From assembly GCF_028389875.1 (NCBI RefSeq), contig NC_084668.1, positions 18,061,993 to 18,125,992 on the forward strand: 64,000 nt of DNA, given 5' to 3'. Below, piece by piece: positions 1 through 9,991 of the stretch (position 1 is the first letter of the stretch; each line of letters starts with the position of its first letter). Below the pieces are notes generated by a model. It searched no databases. It was not told the DNA's origin and saw nothing but the letters and a program-made list of their open reading frames with translations. Origin of the DNA: Rhea pennata (lineage: Eukaryota > Chordata > Aves > Rheiformes > Rheidae). Both the position numbers and the translations under genes were made by a program.

Positions 1-163
1 GGTGCTTGAGGGCGGGAAGGATGCATGGCTGTGCACCCAGCTCAGCCTACCGGGGGTAGGATTTGCAGCATGGACACCTGCCTGCCATACTCTTCTACCT
101 TTCCCCTGGCTGGCCCAACCCCCCCAGCCCAGGTGTTCCTCACCTGATGGTGTTGGTTCACAG

Positions 164-3100
164 GAGACCCAATGCAGAGCAGACCCTGGAGCACCCCTGG
201 TTCAAGGTGAGTCTGGCCAGATATCTGGAGGCAGTGGGGTTCCTCTGAGGCAGCTGCACGGTCTGTGCAATAGTGCTCTCCTCTCTTCTTGTAGACGCTG
301 GCCAAGGGGAAAGTCATCAGCACTGACCACCTAAAGCTCTTCCTCTCCCGTCGGAAGTGGCAGGTAAAGGCAGGAGGAGGGCAAGGGCATGTAAAGGCAG
401 GGCTGTGAGCTGGGCAGGGTGAGGAGGGATGCTGGCTAGGGATGTGCCAGGTGCTGGGCTGGATGGGGTGCTGTGGAGGGCTAGGTGATGCTGTGCACTG
501 GACTATATGACGCTGGGCCATCTGCCTGGGCCTAATGTAGCCCTCATCACTCCGTGCAGCGCTCACAGATCAGCTACAAGTGCAACATGGTGCTGCGGCC
601 AATCCCTGAGTTGCTGGAGGACACATCCAACCACCTGTCCATCGCAGTGCCCCGGCACCTCAAGGAGTCCCCAGCTCTGTCGTCCTCCTCAGACTCAGAT
701 GACTTGGACGAGCTGCCCTTCATCCCCATGCCACACCAGGTGGAGTTCTCTGGCTCCCGCATGTCACTCAATGAGATCCCCACAGACGACGAGGCCATGG
801 GGCCAGCTGAGGGGCTACGGGAGGAGGCGGCCGTGTCAGGGGATGTATCTGCCATGGAGTGGCAGAGTGAAGATGCAGGGAGGCCAGCGGTGGCCCTGGG
901 GAAGAGGCCGAGGGCTGCACTGCCGCGGCGGCCCTGCGCAGAGGTGGAGGCACCTGGCTCCTCCGATGAGGAAGCCCCTGAGGCCCAGAAGCGGCCAGAG
1001 CATCCCCGCAAAGCCGTGAGAAAAGGCTCCAGCCTGGAGTCCCCTGAAAGCACCCGCAGGGCAGCCAAGAGGGGCGAGCTGAAGCGAGGCAGCTCTGCCG
1101 ACGGTGCCCTGCTGCTCAGCCGGCCCCTGGGGGCCGAGGAGGGAGGCGAGCTGGGCCGGGAGCCCCGCAAGACACTGGCCAAGGCGGCCTCCATGGAGCT
1201 TCCTCGCCGGAAGGGGGGCCTGGGCGAGGACGACCATGCCCAGCGCCTGGAGCTGATGCGCCAGCGCCTGCTGCGGGGAAGCCCCTTGGACGGCAAGGTC
1301 AGTGGTCTGCGGGGTCCCCTCCTGGAGACACTGGGTGTCAGCCCCGACAAGAAGGTGCTGCAGCCACCACGGCTGGAGCAGCCTGTGCCGGCAGGACCCC
1401 GGCTGGTGCGTGCGGCGTCCAGCGAGGCCACCTCGCCGCAGCTTTTCCCCCAGGAGCGCCTACTGCAAAAGAGCAGCTCCTTCAGCCACGGCGAAGCCGA
1501 ACCCGTCATCCGGCACCGCCGCTCTGGGGCACCCCTGGAGATCCCTGTGGCTCACATGGAGGTCCAGCGGCTCAAGGAGTCCCCATCACTCTCGGCCCTC
1601 TCCGACGCCCGACCCCACACACCACGGGATGCCAGCAGCCAACTACTGCCCCCTGCCCTGGAGACCACCTTCCCCTGGATCCTTCCAACCAAGGCTGCCC
1701 ATGAGAGAAGAAGTGTGCCAGATGAATGGGGCCAACCTGGAGCCAGGGTGGCTGTGGCTGCTGTGGGGAAGAAATCTGCGGCTGAGGGGCACGTGGAGAA
1801 GATGTCCACCAAGGCTGAAGCCACCAGAGCCAGCAAGGGGTCTGGGGAGAGGGCTGCCAGGACGAGAGCATCCACGCCACAGCAGACAGGGCCCTTGGCT
1901 CCCAGTGCCCAAACACCCAAGATGTCTTCCTACGCCGAGGTCATGCAAGCCATGGGAGCCAAGAGAATCGGGGAGTCAGCTGCCAAGGAAGCCCCCAAGC
2001 ACCCCACGCCTGTCCCTGCTGAGCTCCCAGTGCCAGCACCAGCAGAGAGGAGGGAGGCAAAGCCCACAGGTTCGTCCAGTTCCCTGCTCATCGAGGACAT
2101 TGATTCGGAGGAGGTCTTTGAGGCCAAGTTCAAGAGGAGCCGGGAATCATCCCTCAGCCGCGGGCTGAAACTCCTCACCCGATCACGGTCTGAGGACCGG
2201 CACTTGGCCAGCTCCTCATCTCGTGATGAGGGCATCTACCGGCCCACGCCAGCAGGTGTGCCCCTGGAGCTGCACAAGAGCCAGCCCACCATCCTGGCGG
2301 AGAAGTCCAAGTCAGTGCAGGACTTGCATGAGATGGAGAAGGATGGTGGCTTCATCCGGAGGATGAGCCTGCGCCTCAAGCGGACACCACCTGCAGAGAG
2401 GAAGAAGGCCAAGGGGGAAGAAGGAGGAGGAGAAACCCCGACACGTGGGCGCCGCTTCTCCTGGAGCCTTGGCTTGGGCAGCTCCAAGGAGCGGAGGGAC
2501 TCAGAAAGCCTCAAGTCGGAGCCAGGTGCTGGCGAGAGCGAGTCACCGGTAGTGGCTGTGCGGAGGAAGATCAGTGCGACCATGGATCGGGTCTCCTCAC
2601 GGCTGCGCAGCTTCTCAGATGAGCGGCCGGAGGATGAAGGGGCTAAGGAGCACCCAGAAAAGCTCCTCTCTCTGCTCCGCCGGGCCAATTCAGAAGGGGA
2701 GAGCCTGCGGCAGGTGGGCATCACGGCGCAGAACCGGGTGGGCCCCCACCCAGCGCTCGCACCCTCCTCTGAGTCCCTGCAGTCGGAGGGCAGCACCCGC
2801 TCCACTGCCTCTGCCAAAGGTGAGCTGGAGGGCTGCCGGCACCCCATGTTGAGTGGTGCTCACCCTGGTGTGAACCCTGCCCTGTCAGGGTCCTTGGACT
2901 GGGAGCAGTGGGGCATGGCCATCCTGGGCACCCCAGCTTGCCCTTGCCTCCAGCTCTCAACTGTCTCCGATGTGTGTGTTGGGTCTCCTGCAGGTGCTGG
3001 TGAGAGCCAGAAACGGTCCCGCTGGGAGCGCTGGGGGCTGTCCCGGCTCAAGAAGGAGAAGGTGGCCTCGCAGCCCAACATCCCATCCAGCGTGCTGCAG

Positions 3101-6100
3101 GAGGATGGCTCCATCGGGGGCCGGCAGCACGTGCACAGCGAGTCTGGTAGGCACAGCCCCGGTGGGGCTGTGAGGGTGTCCCGCCACCACTCGCAGCAGC
3201 AACTGGAGGAGCTGGGCTGGGACAGAGTGCGGGGGAGCAGGTGCAGGGGTCATGCTTGGGGCTCACAGCACCTCTCTGGAGCTCGGCTCCCCAGCTCAAG
3301 GGGCTCATGGCCAAGCTTAGGGACCCCAGGGCAATCTCTGAGGGTGAGGAGAGCCCTGAATGCTGCCTACAGCTGCAGAGGTGGGGACAGGGAGGGGGAC
3401 AGGCCAGGCTCTGCCTGCATGCCCCACTGATGCCCCAGCCTTAGTTTGCCCTTGTGCACCACTCTGCTCTCCAGATTTCCCCCCCGTTTTCCACATCAAG
3501 CTGAAGGACCAGGTGCTGCTGGAGGGCGACGCACTGACCCTCTGCTGCCTGCCTGCCGGCAGCCCGACCCCCAGGATTGTCTGGATGAAAGGTGGGGGCC
3601 CGCCGCGGCATGGCGTGGGCCCACGGCCCAGGGGCTGCCTGTGCTGCCTCAACGGGCACACACGCAGGGGGCCTGGCAATGCTCTCTCTGCTCCCCATGG
3701 CAGACAAGCGGTCGCTGCAGTCGGACAACGTGCTGGACATCGTCTCTTGCAAGGACGGCCGCCAAATGCTCACCATCTCCAAGGTCTCCCGGAAGGATGC
3801 AGGAATGTATGAGTGCGCAGCTGCCAACACCCTGGGCACAGCCATCAGCTCCTGCACCCTGGCTGTGGCACGTAAGTATGCTGGGGAGACCTCAAGGGAC
3901 AGAGATGCTGCCCCACAGGGGACAAAGCACGTCATAGGCTCTGGGGATTGCCTGCTCCAGCTGCTTGGGCCCGGCTCTGGCAGGAGGGGCATGCTCTGAG
4001 CAAGGCTGTCAACCGAGATACCAGTGGCATAGAGCCCCAACGCCGGGGGGCACCCATTGGTGCAAGTCACTTGGTCTTTTCTCTCCACATCCCCAAGGCA
4101 GTGCAGGGACCATCACAGCGGCCCCACGCCCTTCCCTCGCAAGCTCCTGGGATCTCCTGCTAATCGGAGCAAGGCTACTTTTGACCCTGCTGTGGCCATT
4201 TGCTGCAGTGGCCCCCAGCCCATCTGCTCACTCCAGCCCTGGCTTGCTCTTCCCTTGCTCCAGCCCCAGCTCTGAGCACCACCAGAGCCTCAAGCAGGAC
4301 TGAGACTGAGACTTTTAAAGAGGGGGGCAGGCTGTTTCTCATGGGCATCTCCAGCCATGCCCCGTACGTCTGAGCCCACGTGCTGTGCTGCCCTGGCTCT
4401 GCAGCCACTCTGCCCTGGCCCTGGCTGGGCACCCCAGCCTGCCCTGTCTGTCCCCTTGCAGGACTCCCTGGGAGGCCAGGCACCCCGGAGATCCCCCAGA
4501 AGTACAAGAACACGGTGCTGGTGCTCTGGAAGCCTGCGGAGAGCAAGGCCCCCTGCACCTACACACTGGAGCGCAAGCTAGATGGTACGTGGAGCTGGCC
4601 CCGGCCCTGCTCTGGCCTGCCGAATGCATCCAGCTCCTGGCCCACCCATCTCACCTGCTCTGGGGCATCTCCTCCCAGCTCGTCCCTGCTGGCCTAGCTA
4701 AAACCCATGGGTTTGGGGGGGCTCAGGCGCAGGATCTGGGCACAGGAGGGCAGAGCAGAGCCCCGCTGCCCCTTGCACTTGCAAACCGGCCTCTTGGGTC
4801 TGAAGGCTATGCTGGAAGGATGTGGGCTGGCTTGTGGTCGTGGGATGGCCTCTGGGAAACGTCTGCACGTTCAGCCTGCGTGCTGGCTTCTGCTAATGGG
4901 CAGCCCCACGGGGGAAAAACCCTGGGAGACTAAATGTCCCCGAGGGGCTGAGACATTTCACGCTTTCCTGGAAGCAACGCCTGGAAAAACAGCACCTGGT
5001 CTCACACAGTGACCCCAAGGAGAAAAAGTCCCCACTGTCCGACGTGCTGTGTTGCCCTGGCCTGGCCCTGCCTCTCTGCTCTCCCTTGCCGCCCTCCGGG
5101 GCTCGGCAGGGGGCTGGTGGCCCCGGGGAAGTGGCCCAGGGTGGGGGACAGGAGGCTGCGCTCCCACCTGACCCTCCCTCGCCTCTGCCCGCAGGAGAGC
5201 ACGAGTGGAAGATCGTCAGCACCGGCATCGCCGACTGCTACTTCAACGTGACGGAGCTGCCCCCCGGGAGCACCGCCAAGTTTCGGGTGGCCTGTGTCAA
5301 CAAGGCCGGGCAGGGCCCCTACAGCAGCCCCTCGGGCAAGGTGCACCTCGAGGCGGCAGGTGAGCAAGCGCCCCGCCGTGGGGCAGGGCCCGCGGCAGTG
5401 CCGCACCGTAGCCTGCGCCCCTGGGACCCGAGGTGTGGGGCAGCCGCGGGGTGGTGCGCGGGGCTGCTTTGGGGGTTCACGGCCACCTCTGAGACCTTCC
5501 CTGCCAGGGCCTCAGACAGGGAGGTGCTGCCTCCATCCGCCCCCTTTCCTCCCCGCAGACTCCCGAGCTGCCCCTGCCAAGAAGGACATCGCCGTCCCCG
5601 TCCCCGAGAAGGTGGCCTCCAGCCGGTCGACCCAGACGCCCCCAGGGCAGCCGGAGCCGCCGACGCCGGTGGGGCCACCCCCCACCACGCCGCCCCGCGA
5701 GCACCAGGGAGCTGTGCGCAAGCCGGGCCGGGCGCCGCAAGCGGGCGTCCCCGCGGGGGACCTGCAGCCGCCCGCGCCCCGCGAGCGGGGGCCGCCGCCG
5801 GCCCCGGAGCTGCCGCCCGACGTCACCGTGTGCGTGCCCCCCGAGCTGGTGTTCACCCCTCCTCGGACTGCCCCCTCGCCCCCCACGGAGCCCCCAGCCC
5901 ACGGCGCCCCCTCGGCTCCCACGGACACGTCCGCCCCGGCCCCCGCCCGGGGCTCCCCCCAGCGCCGCTCTCCGTCCCCTTCCAAATTTGCCCCCATTTC
6001 CCCAGCATCGACCGCTCCCGGCTCAGCCCCCGCGCTGGCTCCCACCCCCAACGCTGCTCCCAGTCGGAAAATGCCCCCCTACATGGTGACCTCCTTCGTC

Positions 6101-8212
6101 TCGACACCCCCGGCGTCGCCCGCCACGCAGGAGCCCCCCGCCACCACCCCGTCCTCCAAGGAGCCCCCTGCTCCCCGCGGGGCCCCGGGGGCCAAGGACA
6201 GCACGGCACTGCGGCAGGGCGTCCCCCAGAAGCCGTACACCTTTCTGGACGAGAAGGCGAGGTGAGGAGGAGGACGGACGGCGCCCGTCTGCCGCGGAGT
6301 GCCCCCGCTCGCCGGGAGCCCCGGCTCTGGGGGCTCCACCACCACGCGCCCCACGCTCGGCGGGGCTGAGCGCTGCGCTGTGCCGCAGGGGCCGGTTCGG
6401 GGTGATTCGGCTGTGCAGGGAGAACGCCACGGGGAGGCACTTCATGGCCAAGATCGTGCCCTACGAGGCGGAGAGGAAGCAGAGCGTGCTGCAGGAGTAC
6501 GAGATCCTCAAGGCGCTGCACCACGAGCGCATCATGGCCTTGCACGAGGCGTACATCACCCCCCGCTACCTGGTGCTCATCTGCGAGAACTGCGCGGGCA
6601 AGGAGCTCCTCTACAGCATCGTGGACAGGTACGGGAGGGCGCGGGGCCGCCGGGCGCGGGGCCGCCCGCTGACGGACGCTGCCTGCCCGCAGGTTTCGCT
6701 ACTCGGAGGACGACGTGGTGAGCTACGTGCTGCAGCTCCTGCAGGGCCTCGAGTACCTACACAGCCGCCGCGTCGTGCACCTCGACATCAAGCCGGACAA
6801 CGTCGTCGTCTCGGGCATGAATGCCCTCAAGATCATCGACTTCGGCAGCGCCCAGACCTACAACCCCCTCGTGCTGCGGCAGCTGGGGCGGCGCGTGGGC
6901 ACCCTGGAGTACATGTGTGAGTGGGGCACCGGGAGCGTGCATGCGATGGGGATGGAGCAGGGTGGGGATGGGACAGGATGGGGGTGGGAAGTTGGGAAGT
7001 CTCTGGGATGCTCGGGGTGTCCATGGTGGGGGGTCTTTAGGGTTGCTGGATTCTGTGGGAGGGTTGTGGTTTCGGTGGGACAGATGGTGTCCTTGGAGGT
7101 GGTGGGCTCTGTTGGGGCATTTGGGTGTCAGTTGGTGGTGATGAGGGTGTGAAGGTGGGGTGCCAGGGATACCGGGACCCTCCTACCTGTGTGACAGGCC
7201 TTCTCCCTTGCTCCCAGCGCCGGAAGTGGTGAAAGGCGACCCGGTGGGCTCCGCAGCGGATGTCTGGGGTGTCGGTGTCCTCACCTACATCATGTAAGAT
7301 GAGGAGATGGGGGGCGAGCACCCTAGTGCTCAGCGCCATGGGGAACCCCAGCCTTGGCGGTGGGCTGTGGGGAATGCCATAGCCCTTCGGGCCCTTCCTA
7401 CCCACGCATGGGGGTTGAGACACCCTGGGGAGCTATAGCTGACCAGGGGGAGGTGGGTGCTGGGTCCCAGGTGCCCACAGTGCTGTGGCGTGCAGGGGCA
7501 GAGCTGGGTGGGACAGGACCCCAGCACCCAGGCTGTGCCACTCTTCCACTCACCCAGGCTCAGCGGGCGGTCGCCGTTCTTTGAACTGGACCCAATCGAG
7601 ACGGAGAATCGCATCCTGGCAGGGCGCTTTGATGCCTTTAAGCTCTACCCCAACGTCTCGCAGAGTGCTGCCCTCTTCATCCGCAAGGTCCTCTCCATTC
7701 ATCCCTGGTGAGTGCCCAGCCCAGCTGGCATGCGTGCAGCTCCCTGTCCCACAGAGACCTCTCTGGGGTCATCAGTGGGACCCCGGGATCCATCTTTGTC
7801 CTGGGATCCACCGGGTACCAGGAACCGGGGATCCAACCCTGCTCTCGGAGACACCTGGGATCTCGAGGTCCTTAGGACCCCAGAACCCCTCCCTGCCCTG
7901 GAGAGAGCGGGGACTCACCGAGTCTCAGAGGGAAGAGGGGTAGCTGGGTTTGGGACAGTCTGGGGGGCTGACGCGCTGACGCGGCGCGGCCCGTGCCGCC
8001 GCAGGAGCCGCCCCACGGTGAAGGACTGCTTCGCCAACGCCTGGCTCCAGGACGCCTACCTGATGAAGCTGCGCCGCCAGACCCTCACCTTCACCACCAA
8101 CCGCCTCAAGGAGTTCCTGGTGGAGCACCAGCGGCGCCGCGGCGAGGCCGTCACCAAGCACAAGGTCTTACTGCGCTCCTACCAGGGCGGCCAGCCGCCG
8201 GGGCCACAGTAG
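164..8212 (+). CDS. SPEG: SPEG, 3' half (14 exons; 5' end outside window)
   Basis: Striated muscle preferentially expressed protein kinase, an obscurin/MLCK-family giant that acts at muscle triads and the sarcomere. Coding exons read with intact GT-AG borders and phases: 164-206, 295-363, 560-2819, 2994-3146, 3475-3591, 3704-3871, 4462-4584, 5195-5359, 5559-6261, 6389-6628, 6693-6916, 7218-7293, 7558-7707, 8005-8212 (stop TAG 8210-8212). The first two exons give the C-lobe end of kinase 1 (EHPWFK) and the conserved [13 protein letters not shown] tail. The 2.26-kb exon is a Ser/Pro/Arg-rich linker with repeated SRS/RSE and 'SSSF' phosphosite-like patches. Then come one Ig domain, one FN3 domain, a Pro-rich linker (exon 5559-6261) and kinase 2, ending in the SPEG-specific tail with [16 protein letters not shown] and HKVLLRSY. 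The family call rests on these signature stretches, which I recognise from mammalian SPEG. The gene runs head to tail into GMPPA, as in human 2q35. Everything N-terminal of kinase 1 lies upstream of the window. Confidence 0.96.
3475..5359 (+). other. SPEG: SPEG Ig domain and FN3 domain exons
   Basis: Two exons (3475-3591, 3704-3871) encode an I-set Ig fold: [17 protein letters not shown] opens it, the first core Cys lies in TLCCLPAG, the Trp in IVWMK, and the second Cys in [14 protein letters not shown]. The next two exons (4462-4584, 5195-5359) encode an FN3 fold: [21 protein letters not shown], then [26 protein letters not shown]. All four exons start and end in phase 1, the usual phase for exchangeable Ig and FN3 modules, so single-module skipping would keep the frame. 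Confidence 0.92.
6389..8212 (+). other. SPEG: SPEG kinase domain 2
   Basis: Complete C-terminal kinase domain over five exons. Visible catalytic features: glycine loop [11 protein letters not shown]-anchoring Lys in HFMAKIVPY, helix-C Glu in LQEYEIL, catalytic loop HLDIKPDN (Asp present), DFG in IIDFGSAQ, and C-lobe [12 protein letters not shown]. The APE motif reads SPE (GTLEYM|SPEVVKG), split by the intron at 6917-7217. All residues needed for phosphotransfer are present, so an active kinase is likely. In mammals this domain is reported to phosphorylate SERCA2a and junctophilin 2. Confidence 0.9.
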
Positions 8213-9173
8213 CCGGGCGCCCTCGCCGCGGCCGCGGAGGCGCCGAGGAGCCGAAGGAACATTCCAGGGGCCCCGGGACGGGGCGGCCGAGGAGCCGCGA
8301 CGAGCCCACGCACCTCGCGGACCGCCGCCGAGGACGCTGGTGGGAGGGATGGGGACGGGGCAGCCTCGTTGGCGAGGGGAGGCGCCGCCCGAGCCGGTCC
8401 GGGCTGCGGGCGGCCGGAGGGAAGCGGGAAGAGTAGACGGGAAGGACGGAGAACGTGGCCGAGGGACGGGGGAAGGAGGCGATGGAGACGGAGGCACCGA
8501 GGGAAGCCCCAGGCGGGAGCGGGAAAGTCGCCGGCGCGTTGGCCAGCCCTCGCCGCGCGGTCGGCCGCCGCGGCCCCCCGGAGCCGCCGCCGCCGCCACG
8601 CGCTGGGGGGCCGCCCGGCTCCGCACGTGAGCGCCCGGGCCTGGGGCCGCTGCCCCGGTTTCTGCAGAGAGGGGCCGGCCGGAGCCGCTCGCGCACGCGT
8701 GCACGTGCACGCACACGCCCGCCCCCGTCCCCGAACGCCCCCGCGCGGCACCCCCTGCCCGCACACGTGCCTTGCCGAGCCACGCACCTACCCTGCGCAC
8801 ACGCGTGCACCCCAGGGCTCTCCGCTTGCTCCGGGGCCGCGCAGGGCTCTGCAGCCCCCGTGGCCGCCGCCGCAACGGGGCCCCGCGCTGCTCTGCGCCC
8901 CCAGCCCCGGCTGCGCCCCCTCCCCGGCAGCCCCCCTTTGCCTCCCGGGTCTCGACCTGATGCACCAGCGTGGCCTGGGCACGGGGACAGGGGTAGCGTT
9001 TGGGCACCCGCCTCCCCGATGCTGCTGTAGCGACGGGGCTGTATTTATGGACTGTGGCGAGCAGGTTTCCGTGCTGCCTCTGGCCCTGTCCCCCCCTCCT
9101 GCCCCCTCCTCTCCGCTGGGCTCCGCGGTTGCCCACAGCCCGTGGTTTGGAGCAAGCACCGTGCCAGAGCAGC
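8213..9173 (+). other. SPEG: SPEG 3' untranslated region
   Basis: GC-rich stretch between the SPEG stop and its poly(A) signal. No other coding gene is supported here. It holds an alternating purine-pyrimidine tract at about 8690-8725 (CACGCGTGCACGTGCACGCA) and another near 8798-8808, both prone to Z-DNA. Confidence 0.75.
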
Positions 9174-9179
9174 AATAAA
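9174..9179 (+). terminator. SPEG: SPEG poly(A) signal AATAAA
   Basis: Canonical AATAAA about 960 bases after the SPEG stop, followed by a GT-rich stretch (ctggtggcgtct), so cleavage is expected near 9195. It is the only AATAAA between SPEG and GMPPA that I found. Confidence 0.8.
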
Positions 9180-9199
9180 AGCCCTGAGCAGCTGGTGGC

Positions 9200-9991
9200 G
9201 TCTCGGAGCCGTGCTTGGGGGGAGGACGGGGGCCGCCGGCGTGGGCCCGGCGGGGCGAGCCCGAGAGGAGTCCTCGCACCTCGTCCCTGCAGCGCCGGCG
9301 CCCCGCTCAGCCCTGTGGACGCCGGGCAGCGGGCAGGTGCTGCGCCACGGAGCCCGGGGCACCGGCGCACCGCAACGCCCGGCCAGGGAGAAGGGCCTCG
9401 CCGCCGCCCGCAAAGGCGCCCGCCGCCGGCTCGACCTCGCCCGGCTCCAGGGGCGTGCTGGACACGGGGGCGGGAGCCAGGAAAGCCACGGAGGGCTGCA
9501 GCACGCCGAGGGGCAGGCGCAGCCGGGACGCGCTCGCCGGGGCGCGAAAATACCGGCCGGGCGCGTGGGCGCTTTGCCGCCGCGGAAAAGTCGCAGCACG
9601 GGGGCGGAACCCACGCGGGTCCGCGACCCACGGACTCCGGCCTGGGGCTCACGCTGCCGCCAGGACACGCTCGGGGACCCACGGGAAGTGATGGTGGGGC
9701 GGTCCCCGCTTCCGCGCGCGCCCCAGCACCGCGCGGCAAACGCGCGTGGGCGCGCGCGCGCACCACCCGCGGGCGCCGCCGCCACGCGCATGCGCGCGCG
9801 CGCGCTCCCTCCCCCCCCCCCCGGCGCGCTCCTCCGCGGCGCCCTCTGGCGGGGCGGGCGGGAGCCCCGCCCCGCGGCGTGACGTCACGCGAATCCCCGC
9901 CCCCGGCGCGCCGCGCCGCCGGCGCGGGCGCGGCGCGCGCTGACGTGGCGGCCACGTGTGCGGAAGCGGCGCGCGGCGGCGGGCCGGGGCG
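9200..9991 (+). promoter_or_regulatory. GMPPA: GMPPA CpG-island promoter
   Basis: CpG-dense block between the SPEG poly(A) site and the GMPPA ATG, continuing to about 10300. There is no TATA box. Readable sites: NRF1 palindrome GCGCATGCGC at 9786-9795 inside a (GC)n Z-DNA-prone run (9785-9806); a perfect cAMP-response palindrome TGACGTCA at 9880-9887; an unfolded-protein-response type element TGACGTGG at 9941-9948; and an E-box CACGTG at 9953-9958. The last two lie about 35-50 bases before the start codon, so they may overlap the transcription start. Confidence 0.75.

Noticed and set aside
574-1509. Minus-strand open frame opposite the large SPEG exon
   Set aside because: Mirror frame of a GC3-rich coding exon; the + strand reading matches SPEG.
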